Virus record (IMG/VR): IMGVR_UViG_3300027747_002967
Location: 1 to 21,176 of that record
Length of the DNA stretch: 21,176 nucleotides
Strand: one strand, 5' to 3'
DNA from: a virus
Part shown: in pieces, positions 10,101 through 16,567 of the stretch
Layout of the letters: every line of letters begins with the position of its first letter
Position numbering within the stretch: position 1 is the first letter of the stretch
Made by a program: the position numbers and the translations under genes
Notes under the pieces: generated by a model
Seen by the model: only the letters and a program-made list of their open reading frames with translations
Told to the model about the DNA's origin: nothing
The model's database searches: none

Positions 10101-12224
10101 CTTGAGTCTGGAGACGGTCGCAAGTTTGAAAAGGGCGCGATTGAGATCCGTGAACTGCCTCTTCCTTTGATGTGGCAGATCAAGACAGATGAAGGCCACA
10201 ACGGCTCAGTTGTTGTCGGCCGCATTGATCACATGGAGCGTGTTGAAAATGGAATTGGAAACGCCACAGGAGTCTTTGACTCCGGTGCATACGGACAGGA
10301 AGCCGAGCGTCTCGTGCGCGAAGGATTTATCCGCGGTGTTTCCGCTGACCTAGATCAATTCGAGGCAAGCCAGCATATAGCTGAATTATCTGAAAATGAA
10401 GAAGATGGTAAAATCGGAACGGACAAGCTCATGATTACTCATGCGCGTGTTATGGCGGTAACTCTAGTGCCTAAACCGGCATTTCAAGAGTGCCAAATCT
10501 ACCTTGTCGATAATGACAAGACTCAGGAGGACAGCGTGACTATCCCAGACGGAGTATACGCCGATGAAATGGATCCCACTGAAGCGTCAGCGCTTGTTGC
10601 GTGTGGCCTTGTTGCAGGTTCTATCCCAGTAACACCACCTACCTCGTGGTTTGACAATCCGCAACTGCGTCAGGCAACGCCTTTGACTGTAGACGATGAC
10701 GGCCGAGTGTTTGGTCACATTGCTGCATGGCATGTTGATCATATTGGAATGTCATTCGGGACTCGTCCACCGCGCTCAAAGAGCAAGTACGCCTACTTCC
10801 ACACGGGTGTTGTTCGCACAGACGAAGGAACAGATGTTCCTGTAGGCCAATTAACATTAGCCGGAGGCCACGCTTCACTAGAAGCATCTGCTCACGAAGC
10901 TGCTCGTCACTATGACGACACTGGCTCAGCAATTGCAGATGTCCATGCAGGAGAAGATGCATTTGGTATCTGGGTATCTGGTGCTTTACGTCCAGGCACA
11001 TCTCCAGAGCAAGTTCGTGCCCTTCGTGCGTCTGCGCCTTCCGGTGACTGGCGTCCAATTAAGGGTCAGCTCGAGCTTGTGGCTGTTTGCCAGGTAAACG
11101 TACCAGGCTTCCCTATTGCACGCGCTCGAGTAGCCTCAGGTGCGGTTATGGCATTGGTTGCGGCAGGTGCTCAAGTACTTGCACGCATGAAGTCAGATCC
11201 TGTCGCAGAATTAAGCTCTAGAATTGAAAAACTGGAGCAGTTAGAAAACGCGCAACTTTCTACAAAAGCGGATGTCGCAAAGGCAAAGTTTGATATAGTC
11301 CGTCAAGAGAAGGAAGCTCAGCTTTCAATTAAGGCAGCTGAAGCTTACGCCCGTATTCATGGCGCGCCTCGCTACGATGATGAATTTGCGACTGTCTCAC
11401 GAGCAAAAAGAATGCAGCTTGCCAAGGAAGGAAGAGCTCTTCCTGACGGTTCATTCCCTATCACTAACGTTGAAGATGTAAAGAACGCGGTGCAGGCGTA
11501 CGGTAGAGCTAAGGCTGGACATAAGGCCGCGGTTCGTCGCCATATCACGAAGATGGCTAAGAAACTTGACCGACCGGATCTTGTCCCCGACGAATGGAAA
11601 TCGCTATCCACGGTAGACGAGGACGTTGATGATCTTCGTACGCGGTTAGCCGAGTTTTCCGCTAAGCTAGGCGATGATATGGGAAAAACATTAGCGGTTG
11701 AGGCTCAAGCGCAGGGTAAATATACTCCTGACACTCAACCGCGTGATGAAAAAGGCAAGTTTCGTAAAGTTCTAGCACGCATTAAGCAAGATCTTGGCGC
11801 AGCTGGTCTTCAAGACGTAGTGCAAAAAGTAGCCAAGGCAGAGCAGCTCAACGAGGTCGGTAACTACCAGGACGCAGCTAAGGCTGCCAACGATGTTATT
11901 GGTATCGTAGATAGACTAGACTCTGGAGCTCTAAATCCACAGGCACTAGAAAATGTTCGTTCCTCGGCAAAAGCCTTAGGCGAGGTTATTGCTAACCTGC
12001 CGTTGCCGTTTGGGAGTGAAACAGAGAAAGTTCGCTACAGTGATCTTCCTCCAGCTTTAAAAAATCTTATGGACGATATGCTGTCACGAGTGACAGACAA
12101 GATCGGTGCAAAAGATGCTCAAGAGGCAACCGTGGGCTTGCGGTCCTTTATGTCCGGTGGAGACTACTATACTCAGCAGGAGATTTCCTCTGAGTTAAGT
12201 AAACTTCTTCGACTATTAACCTAG
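7113..12224 (+). CDS. HK97-type capsid maturation protease embedded in a 1703-aa multi-module protein
   Basis: The start is the ATG at 7113, one base after the previous stop, with GGGAAG upstream; the in-frame ATG at 7071 would overlap the previous gene by 41 bases without a better ribosome site. In order: a basic module (about 80-178: RGGTPVGL, RHEVDKK, GRIAWALWGGDAGWKWA); an RDKTGRF plus KOW-like stretch (about 368-430); a domain ending in TPPPVVPLDGESL (about 575-715); two copies of an AETLRRYW module (720-790 and 863-933) around an acidic linker; the protease (about 960-1135: IPLVIPEDLESGDGRKF, DEGHNGSVVVGRID, RGVSADLD, MAVTLVPKPAF); a domain with GHIAAWHVDH, SGDWRPIKG and VNVPGFPI (about 1177-1350); a coiled coil; a DGSFPI/HITKMAKKL module (about 1428-1492); RDEKGKF and a helical tail. 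H1029 and S1077 fit the catalytic His and Ser. A typical prohead protease is a few hundred residues, so this gene is greatly enlarged. Confidence 0.9.
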   Translation: MDIVGKNGSHVLFSNENSGVVIDVEENVVVDSGPLSALIASAKWQDDSIEFDESTAELAQAALTTLNVSIVSSAGRMYTIPKGAQEEANRALDWHKEFHRGGTPVGLNTARTLAKGGQIGIEKVRHIAKYFPRHEVDKKATGYKPGEEGFPSRGRIAWALWGGDAGWKWAQTIVERENKKALRADGYTDHGYEEDAYNYATDTSYDADVDAFKIAAATDNGAVEFLARMRMDGSGIDRLYKVDDAYNVSVWDAGFWHSMPDVHSDFASYDLALDNPDDTVEKTHVEIDAESALFISACLQENPGHYVSLFDINYDEADMIMKAASELDYKLIDRVITAAVVTPSDTPVNQDGNYTPEERSAKAQQQVRDKTGRFAKVGSRVVIGGDAAKGSGNIVSIDPAKQSLKVQLDSGSIVDVPAVATAPESVVTAPVDNTVDVTPLDTSGILGQPRAPIDRPNARIPGTLPALSQGDLATILSDWPTWVKSQRDAFNANPATPSAGVPNATPEKKRKLITGPGQVPQPAKTENLTALEKLTGVKLITDPYMHPVLKSFLNKKVKGSDGSYYYPNKVYYQPVVRGSGSYESPEDAKKIKEQETNQNKPGNSVEMAPESSDVQPMFFAVVSQDDPSAVLDLISLVPASSTSLEPMTYARKDKKWVRDESVLADIKSATPPPVVPLDGESLQSVIQQVDGVIPVVVSSAYSDSDIITVLWGANGNVMMMTAAGGPDRNRGNAETLRRYWTSGKGAAKIRWGTKGDWARCVRHLAKYLGPRAKGYCQLRHKDAIGIYTSTHAKRDRARNNSVEEFVSETLPTTEVTPQDMGMDIDDIISTPDDIYDPTFEPDDEIIILLMDDDLMAQECDYGMTAAGGLDQNRGNAETLRRYWTIGKGGLKIRWGTPGDWTRCYRHLKKYMGPRAKGYCSLRHHEMTGMWPGDKNNPGHNKGVFAIDGINSYEDVLSSSVLSARAADARLRVITAGAEVEMPDGAAFTIPLVIPEDLESGDGRKFEKGAIEIRELPLPLMWQIKTDEGHNGSVVVGRIDHMERVENGIGNATGVFDSGAYGQEAERLVREGFIRGVSADLDQFEASQHIAELSENEEDGKIGTDKLMITHARVMAVTLVPKPAFQECQIYLVDNDKTQEDSVTIPDGVYADEMDPTEASALVACGLVAGSIPVTPPTSWFDNPQLRQATPLTVDDDGRVFGHIAAWHVDHIGMSFGTRPPRSKSKYAYFHTGVVRTDEGTDVPVGQLTLAGGHASLEASAHEAARHYDDTGSAIADVHAGEDAFGIWVSGALRPGTSPEQVRALRASAPSGDWRPIKGQLELVAVCQVNVPGFPIARARVASGAVMALVAAGAQVLARMKSDPVAELSSRIEKLEQLENAQLSTKADVAKAKFDIVRQEKEAQLSIKAAEAYARIHGAPRYDDEFATVSRAKRMQLAKEGRALPDGSFPITNVEDVKNAVQAYGRAKAGHKAAVRRHITKMAKKLDRPDLVPDEWKSLSTVDEDVDDLRTRLAEFSAKLGDDMGKTLAVEAQAQGKYTPDTQPRDEKGKFRKVLARIKQDLGAAGLQDVVQKVAKAEQLNEVGNYQDAAKAANDVIGIVDRLDSGALNPQALENVRSSAKALGEVIANLPLPFGSETEKVRYSDLPPALKNLMDDMLSRVTDKIGAKDAQEATVGLRSFMSGGDYYTQQEISSELSKLLRLLT
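9270..9479 (+). repeat. Copy 1 of AETLRRYW coding module inside the protease gene
   Basis: This segment encodes residues 720-789 of the protease protein, beginning MTAAGG and containing NAETLRRYWTSGKG, KIRWGT, GDWARC, YLGPRAKGYC and LRH. It is 50/61 identical at protein level to the copy starting at 9699, counted by hand, while many codons differ synonymously. The module is basic, rich in Arg and Trp, and has two conserved Cys. I recognise it as a small module recurring in actinobacteriophage head genes; its function is unknown to me. Confidence 0.85.
9699..9908 (+). repeat. Copy 2 of AETLRRYW coding module inside the protease gene
   Basis: This segment encodes residues 863-932, again starting MTAAGG and carrying NAETLRRYWTIGKG, KIRWGTPGDWTRC, YMGPRAKGYC and LRHHEMTGMWPG. 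Between the copies lies a strongly acidic linker (DDII, DDIYD, EPDDE, MDDD). The protease domain begins about 30 residues after this copy ends. Confidence 0.85.
10525..10538 (+). promoter_or_regulatory. Candidate internal ribosome site and in-frame GTG start in the protease gene
   Basis: AGGAGG at 10525-10530 is followed after five bases by GTG at 10536, in the frame of the protease gene. It sits just after the protease domain ends (KPAFQECQIYLVDND) and before the next globular domain. Initiation here would give a separate 562-aa protein beginning with residues TIPDGVYADE after the start. Use of this start is inferred; the site and the frame are visible. Confidence 0.55.
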
Positions 12225-12252
12225 AAAATATAATGTATTATTCAATCTAGGT
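12219..12252 (+). other. Inverted repeat spanning the end of the protease gene
   Basis: ACCTAGA at 12219-12225 is complementary to TCTAGGT at 12246-12252, with an inner ATAAT/ATTAT pairing at 12230-12241. The stop codon TAG lies in the left arm. The stem is AT-rich and not followed by a T tract, so it is a weak terminator candidate; it may protect or separate the upstream and downstream transcripts. Confidence 0.35.
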
Positions 12253-12296
12253 GGAGTGCCTTAACGCAACCGCGTATAAGTCCCTCGGCCTTGACT

Positions 12297-12330
12297 GATT
12301 AGCGAGATGAACTAACTAATCTTGTTCATC
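12297..12330 (+). promoter_or_regulatory. Potential H-type pseudoknot in the capsid gene leader
   Basis: The 129-base gap before the capsid gene holds no supportable gene. It contains GATGAAC (12306-12312) paired with GTTCATC (12324-12330), and GATTAG (12297-12302) can pair with CTAATC (12316-12321) in that hairpin's loop. This is the interleaved order of an H-type pseudoknot. The structure ends 13 bases before the ribosome site. The connecting loops are 3, 3 and 2 bases, which is tight but possible. Confidence 0.35.
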
Positions 12331-12343
12331 ATGACTGGCCCAG

Positions 12344-12356
12344 AGGAGGGACAGTG
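12344..12356 (+). promoter_or_regulatory. Ribosome site and GTG start of the major capsid protein
   Basis: AGGAGG at 12344-12349 is followed after four bases by GTG at 12354. This decides the start in favour of GTG over the in-frame ATG at 12372, which lacks such a site. Confidence 0.8.
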
Positions 12357-14405
12357 GACCAAATTAAAACAATGCTTGACAGCCTGACTGAGCTTGGCGA
12401 GGATCAACTCGCCGACCTACAGACAGCCATCGTCAATGAGTTTGAAACGGTTGAAAAAGAAGATCCTACTCCTCAGACAGTAGACGCCATGACATCACTA
12501 GCCGATATGCTTGACACCGTTCGCGGTGAAATCAAGAATCGCGCAGCTGCAGCTGAAGAGCTTGCAGCACGTGCTGCGGAAGCAGCAATGCGTGTTAAAG
12601 GCCAAGAAGATGTTCCTGCAGAAGATGTCCCAGCAGACGAAATGCCTGCAGAGACTCCTGCCGAGACTGAAGGAGATCCAGCTGAAGAAGCTAAGGAAAC
12701 TCCCGAAGAAGAGAAGAAGGAAATGCCTATGGCAGCGTCAACATCTGTGGAAACAGGATCTGAGCTTTCAACCTCAGTAGAACCAACAGAAACAACAGAG
12801 ACAATCGAGCCTGTAGCTGAACTATCAGCTCCAGAAGAAGTTGTTGCAACTGAGACCGAACCAGCAGCCGAGGCTGCTGTAGAAGTTGAAGCTGCTGCAG
12901 AAGCAACAGTCGAGGCAACTCCACAAGCTGAGCTTTCAACAGTAGAAGAAGTACAAACAGAATCGACCGAACCTGAAGTTGCTGCAGAAGCACCTGCTGA
13001 AGAAGCAGTTGTAGCGTCAGCTGAAGAAGAGGTACCATCAACAGAACCAGAAACAATCGAAGCGCCAATCGCGCAGGAAGATCAGGAGGCACCAGTGACC
13101 GCCGCCGCAAACAACGAGTTGGACGCTTTAATCGAAGCTCCAGCTGATCGCCGCCCTGTTGCTCAGGTATCAGCTGCTACAGTGGCAATCACTGCCGGCG
13201 CTGACATTCCTGGCTACACAGCTGGCAGCACAATTAACGACATGAGTGGAGTTGCCGAAGCAATGGCAAAGCGTATCCACACACTACGTCGTGTAAACGG
13301 TGGAGATGGAGAGCAGCACATTGTTGCTTCTGTCACCACAAAGTTCCCAGAAGAGCGCACCCTTACACAGGATGCAGAAGCTAACTGGAACAAGATTCAA
13401 TCTGTAGTCGGCCCAGAGGCACTCGTTGCATCTGGCGGACACCAGGCTCCATTCGAAGTTAAGTACGACATTTTCAGTCTCGGCAGCAATGTACGCCCAG
13501 TCCGTGATGCTCTACCTCGCTTCCAGGCAGATCGTGGCGGTATCCGCTACATCGTTCCACCAGTTCTAGCAGATTACGGCAGCGCCGTAGGAATCTGGAC
13601 CGCTGCAAACGATTCAGCACAGACACCATCACCATCAGCTAAGACAAGCTTGACTGTAACAGCAGCATCTGAGACAACAGTCTCAACTGATGCAGTAACA
13701 CTACAGCTACAGTTTGGTAACCTTCTAACACGTGCTTATCCTGAATTGATTGCTCGTCACAACGAGCTTGGTCTTATTCAGCACGCACGCGAAGCTGAAG
13801 GAAACCTTCTAGCAAACATCGGTGCAGCTTCGACAGCAGTCACATCCACATCTCTCGTAGGTATGGGTCGCGACTTCCTAGTACAGCTTGGCCGCGCAGC
13901 GGCAGCATACCGTGCACGTCACCGTCTAGAGGCTGATGCGCCACTTCGCGCAATCATCCCAGCATGGATCAAGGACGCGATGGCAGCTGACCTTACACTA
14001 TCAATGCCTGGCGATGAATCAATGAACGCCTACGGTGAGATTGATGCATATATCGCAGCACGCGGTATCAATGCTTCTTACTCACTTGACACACCAGCTG
14101 GCGCATCACCATTTGGTGCTCAATCAGCAGGCGCAATGAACGAATTCCCAGACACATTTGTCTGGTACTTGTTCGCTGAAGGAACATTCTTGTTCCTAGA
14201 TGGTGGCACAATGGATCTCGGAATTATCCGTGACTCAACACTCGTTGGTACTAACGATTACAAGATGTTCGTTGAAACCTTCGAAAATGTTGCACTTGTT
14301 GGAGTTGAATCACTTAAGGTGACATCAACAATCAACGTAAACGGTACAGCATCTGCTCTACGCGACCTACTTGGTGGCGCATCAGCAACAACTATCGAAT
14401 ACTAA
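12354..14405 (+). CDS. Major capsid protein with N-terminal scaffold-like extension (HK97 fold)
   Basis: The product is 683 aa from a GTG start. Residues 1-90 are helical (MDQIKTMLDSLTELGEDQL, GEIKNRAAAAEELAARA). Residues 95-245 are Glu/Ala/Pro/Thr-rich and low in complexity, with imperfect ELS...EEV repeats; this resembles the scaffold or delta domain of HK97-type capsid proteins, normally removed by the maturation protease encoded just upstream. The capsid domain follows from about residue 248: ADRRPVAQVSAATVAITAGAD, FEVKYDIFSLGSNVRPVRDALPRF, the helix HNELGLIQHAREAEGNLL, and a beta-rich C-terminus (FVWYLFAEGTFLFLDGG, YKMFVETFENVALVGVE). No separate scaffold gene is present, consistent with a fused scaffold. 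An internal start at 13095 could produce a 436-aa form without the extension. A strong hairpin follows the gene. Confidence 0.92.
   Translation: MDQIKTMLDSLTELGEDQLADLQTAIVNEFETVEKEDPTPQTVDAMTSLADMLDTVRGEIKNRAAAAEELAARAAEAAMRVKGQEDVPAEDVPADEMPAETPAETEGDPAEEAKETPEEEKKEMPMAASTSVETGSELSTSVEPTETTETIEPVAELSAPEEVVATETEPAAEAAVEVEAAAEATVEATPQAELSTVEEVQTESTEPEVAAEAPAEEAVVASAEEEVPSTEPETIEAPIAQEDQEAPVTAAANNELDALIEAPADRRPVAQVSAATVAITAGADIPGYTAGSTINDMSGVAEAMAKRIHTLRRVNGGDGEQHIVASVTTKFPEERTLTQDAEANWNKIQSVVGPEALVASGGHQAPFEVKYDIFSLGSNVRPVRDALPRFQADRGGIRYIVPPVLADYGSAVGIWTAANDSAQTPSPSAKTSLTVTAASETTVSTDAVTLQLQFGNLLTRAYPELIARHNELGLIQHAREAEGNLLANIGAASTAVTSTSLVGMGRDFLVQLGRAAAAYRARHRLEADAPLRAIIPAWIKDAMAADLTLSMPGDESMNAYGEIDAYIAARGINASYSLDTPAGASPFGAQSAGAMNEFPDTFVWYLFAEGTFLFLDGGTMDLGIIRDSTLVGTNDYKMFVETFENVALVGVESLKVTSTINVNGTASALRDLLGGASATTIEY
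13084..13097 (+). promoter_or_regulatory. Candidate internal ribosome site and in-frame GTG start in the capsid gene
   Basis: AGGAGG at 13084-13089, five bases, then GTG at 13095, in frame with the capsid gene at codon 248. It lies exactly at the border between the acidic scaffold-like region and the capsid domain. A product starting here would be 436 aa, a usual size for an HK97-fold capsid protein. Use of this start is inferred from sequence only. Confidence 0.6.
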
Positions 14406-14427
14406 GATTACTCGATAAAGTCGTTGA

Positions 14428-14453
14428 GGGAGCGCTCAGAAATGAGCGCTCCC
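14428..14453 (+). terminator. Perfect 11-bp hairpin with GAAA loop after the capsid gene
   Basis: GGGAGCGCTCA, loop GAAA, TGAGCGCTCCC form a perfect GC-rich stem 22 bases after the capsid stop codon. No run of T follows, so classical intrinsic termination is uncertain. It may act as a partial terminator or as a 3' end that stabilises capsid mRNA. The rest of the gap to 14502 shows only a ribosome site for the next gene. Confidence 0.6.
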
Positions 14454-14502
14454 GATACGAAGTACGACACTATTAAACAAACTTTAAGTTAGGAATTAGA
14501 GC

Positions 14503-15375
14503 ATGGCGTTCGATGGAACATTTGAAGCTCCGAAGATCGTGCCATCGGCATTTGGTCTTTTCGTTGTAGCTAAGCCTGACTCTCCTGTAGCTGAAGACAA
14601 ATGGGTTCGAGGATTTAACCAGCGATGGGATACACGACCAAACTACGGCCGTAATTGGGATGAGACTAGTAGCACTTCTAAAGTACTTTTTAGTGACCCA
14701 GCGTCACCAAGATACACATATCACACACCTTTCTTTATTGAAGTAGAAGATCAAGGCTCGACATTAGGCATCGTAGGCGAAGATCGTTTTGCACGCGCTA
14801 TCCGTCAACTTGAAGGTATCAGCCAGGATGCTTGTGAAACCGAGCTGTGGGACGGAGCTATATCTTCCGGTCAATCATTATCTAATCCATATCTTACACG
14901 TGGCTCAGGCGCAACCGTTCTTAACAGCGGTACAGCGCTATCTCCACGTCGCGCGCTAGCACTACTAGAGCACAGAATAGCTGTAGTTTCTGCGGCAGGC
15001 GAGCAGGGAATTATTCACATGACACGTGATATGGCCGCACTTCTAAACTCAACAAATAACATGCTTTTTGACAATAAGGAAAAAGAACACCTACAAACTC
15101 TCGGTGGAACACCAGTAGTGGTCGGTTCAGGCTACTCAGGTAATGGACCGGTAGGCGTTACAGGCGCAACGGCGTCAGACACAAACAAATGGATTTACGC
15201 AACTGGCACGGTCAAGGTCCTCCTCGGCGAGCCAGATGTAGTAAACGACAATCTAGCACAAGGCTACGATGTGTCGGGGAACGCCAACAATATGCGTATC
15301 AAGGCTACCCGAGCAGCTTCGGTCTACTTCGACAGTTCAATTTATCTTGCAGTCAGAGTTGATTTAACCGCGTAA
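14503..15375 (+). CDS. Capsid-associated virion protein (unknown exact role)
   Basis: This 290-aa protein starts at an ATG eight bases after AGGA (14491-14494). It has a Trp/Arg-rich N-terminal region (KWVRGFNQRWDTRPNYGRNW) and a helix FARAIRQLEGISQDACETEL with ELWDG after it, a pattern seen in capsid-fold proteins. AAGEQGIIHMTRDMAALL and GGTPVVVGSGYSGNGP follow, which I recognise from proteins encoded next to the capsid gene in actinobacteriophages. Near the C-terminus are a beta strand carrying the tail of a capsid-like domain (VKVLLGEPDVV) and ATRAASVYFDSSIYLAVRVDL. It is probably a second capsid-fold or head surface protein; the sequence does not separate these. A hairpin lies between it and the capsid gene, so its expression may differ from that of the major capsid protein. 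Confidence 0.75.
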   Translation: MAFDGTFEAPKIVPSAFGLFVVAKPDSPVAEDKWVRGFNQRWDTRPNYGRNWDETSSTSKVLFSDPASPRYTYHTPFFIEVEDQGSTLGIVGEDRFARAIRQLEGISQDACETELWDGAISSGQSLSNPYLTRGSGATVLNSGTALSPRRALALLEHRIAVVSAAGEQGIIHMTRDMAALLNSTNNMLFDNKEKEHLQTLGGTPVVVGSGYSGNGPVGVTGATASDTNKWIYATGTVKVLLGEPDVVNDNLAQGYDVSGNANNMRIKATRAASVYFDSSIYLAVRVDLTA

Positions 15376-15421
15376 AATATACGTATTAGCAGCCGCTTCG
15401 AAATAAGGAGAAATATAAAAA

Positions 15422-16468
15422 ATGGCAACTCAAGAATATGCCGCCAGTATTCAGGGTGTATCAATTCGAGTAACTCGACTTGACGCATCTGGCAACCTCC
15501 TGAATCAGCCTGGCGACAGCTACACAACATCAGCTTTCATGCGTCTATCATTTACGCCTGAATATGAAGAAGGCGATGAAATTACAGAAAAGGGCGCTAA
15601 CGGCGCAGTTGCTGTAACATACAAGTCTCCAGATACACTTAAGCGTATCTCTATGGAACTTGCAATCGCAGAACCAGATCAAGAGCTAACACAGCTTATC
15701 TCAGGTGGTTTACTACTTCGCAAGAACCTAGGCACATATGCTTCACCAGATCGTAAGTCAGTCGGCTGGTCTTCTCCTGCAGTAGGCGATGACCCTGCAG
15801 GCTACGGTGTTGCTATCGAGACATGGTCTAACGCAATCATTGACGGCAAGAAGGCAGCAACATATCCTTACTTCCACTGGGTATTCCCATACTGCAAGCT
15901 TCGCCTTTCAGGTGACCGCGTTATTGAAAACGGTTTGCTTGCAAACAGCTTCCAGGGCTACGGTCTTGGCAACACAGCATTCTCAGTGGGACTAGACGGT
16001 CGCTGGGAGTTCCCAGTTGCAACAGAGCGCCCATACTCATATGCACGTTCCGGCTGGGCTCCAACAGGACGCAAGGGCTTCTATCGCTGGCACGATGATA
16101 TCTCAAAGACTGTTTCAAACGTTGCTCGTACTGGAACAACTGCTACAATCACTACATCAACGGCTCATACCCTTGAAGTTGGTGACTCAGTAGTTATCGC
16201 AGGTCTAACTAACTCTGCTCTCAATGGTACATACACAATCGCAACAGTACCAACAACAACAACATTTACATATACAACAACTACTACAGGCTCTATCGCA
16301 TCTGTATCAGATGCCGGTACAGCTTTGTGTACTTCTAACTCACGTGCGGTGACCGACTTCACTTCACAGGGCTCAACAACTGCATACAACGTACCTGGAG
16401 ACAAGTACTACAACGCTGATAATGCAACAGACTTCATCATCGCGTCAGTAGACGATCCAGTCGCTTAA
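15422..16468 (+). CDS. Major tail protein (tail tube) with C-terminal beta domain
   Basis: The product is 348 aa; AAGGAG at 15405-15410 lies 11 bases before the ATG, a rather long spacing. The N-terminal 100 residues (IQGVSIRVTRLDASGNLL, EEGDEITEKGANGAVAV, MELAIAEPDQELTQLISGG) match the tail tube protein family of actinobacteriophages, and a W/Y/P-rich central region follows (YPYFHWVFPYCKLRLSGDRV). Residues 229-305 form an added Thr-rich beta domain (ISKTVSNVARTG, ATITTSTAHTLEVGDSVVI, NGTYTIATVPTTTTF) of a type common in phage surface proteins; it probably decorates the outside of the tail tube. The same domain occurs in the next gene. A long complex hairpin starts at the stop codon. The position upstream of the connector genes is unusual. 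Confidence 0.82.
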   Translation: MATQEYAASIQGVSIRVTRLDASGNLLNQPGDSYTTSAFMRLSFTPEYEEGDEITEKGANGAVAVTYKSPDTLKRISMELAIAEPDQELTQLISGGLLLRKNLGTYASPDRKSVGWSSPAVGDDPAGYGVAIETWSNAIIDGKKAATYPYFHWVFPYCKLRLSGDRVIENGLLANSFQGYGLGNTAFSVGLDGRWEFPVATERPYSYARSGWAPTGRKGFYRWHDDISKTVSNVARTGTTATITTSTAHTLEVGDSVVIAGLTNSALNGTYTIATVPTTTTFTYTTTTTGSIASVSDAGTALCTSNSRAVTDFTSQGSTTAYNVPGDKYYNADNATDFIIASVDDPVA

Positions 16469-16531
16469 TAATAGAATGTGAGCGGCGTGCCGATGTGTTA
16501 CCACCAACACAGGCATGCCGCTCCTCTATTA
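16469..16531 (+). terminator. Long bipartite hairpin after the major tail protein gene
   Basis: Three nested stems share one axis: TAATAGA/TCTATTA (16469-16475 with 16525-16531), GAGCGGCGTGCC/GGCATGCCGCTC (16480-16491 with 16512-16523, one G-U pair) and TGTGTT/AACACA (16494-16499 with 16506-16511), capped by the loop ACCACC. Small internal loops separate them. The next bases are A-rich rather than T-rich on this strand. It is most likely a terminator or an mRNA-stabilising 3' structure of the highly expressed tail tube gene. Confidence 0.65.
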
Positions 16532-16567
16532 AAATATACATTAACGACGATTAGACGGGATAGATAA

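Noticed and set aside
9821-10225. Antisense 134-aa open frame
   Set aside because: It is opposite the protease domain, whose conserved motifs show which strand codes.
12229-12234. TATAAT as a promoter -10 box before the capsid gene
   Set aside because: The hexamer is perfect, but no acceptable -35 element lies 15-19 bases upstream and it falls inside an AT-rich inverted repeat; too weak to list.
12331-12387. Tiny 18-codon frame starting ATG before the capsid gene
   Set aside because: It overlaps the capsid start in another frame and has no ribosome site of its own.
12727-13110. Antisense 127-aa open frame
   Set aside because: It is extremely Leu-rich because it mirrors the Glu/Ala/Thr-rich scaffold codons; there is no plausible ribosome site or family.
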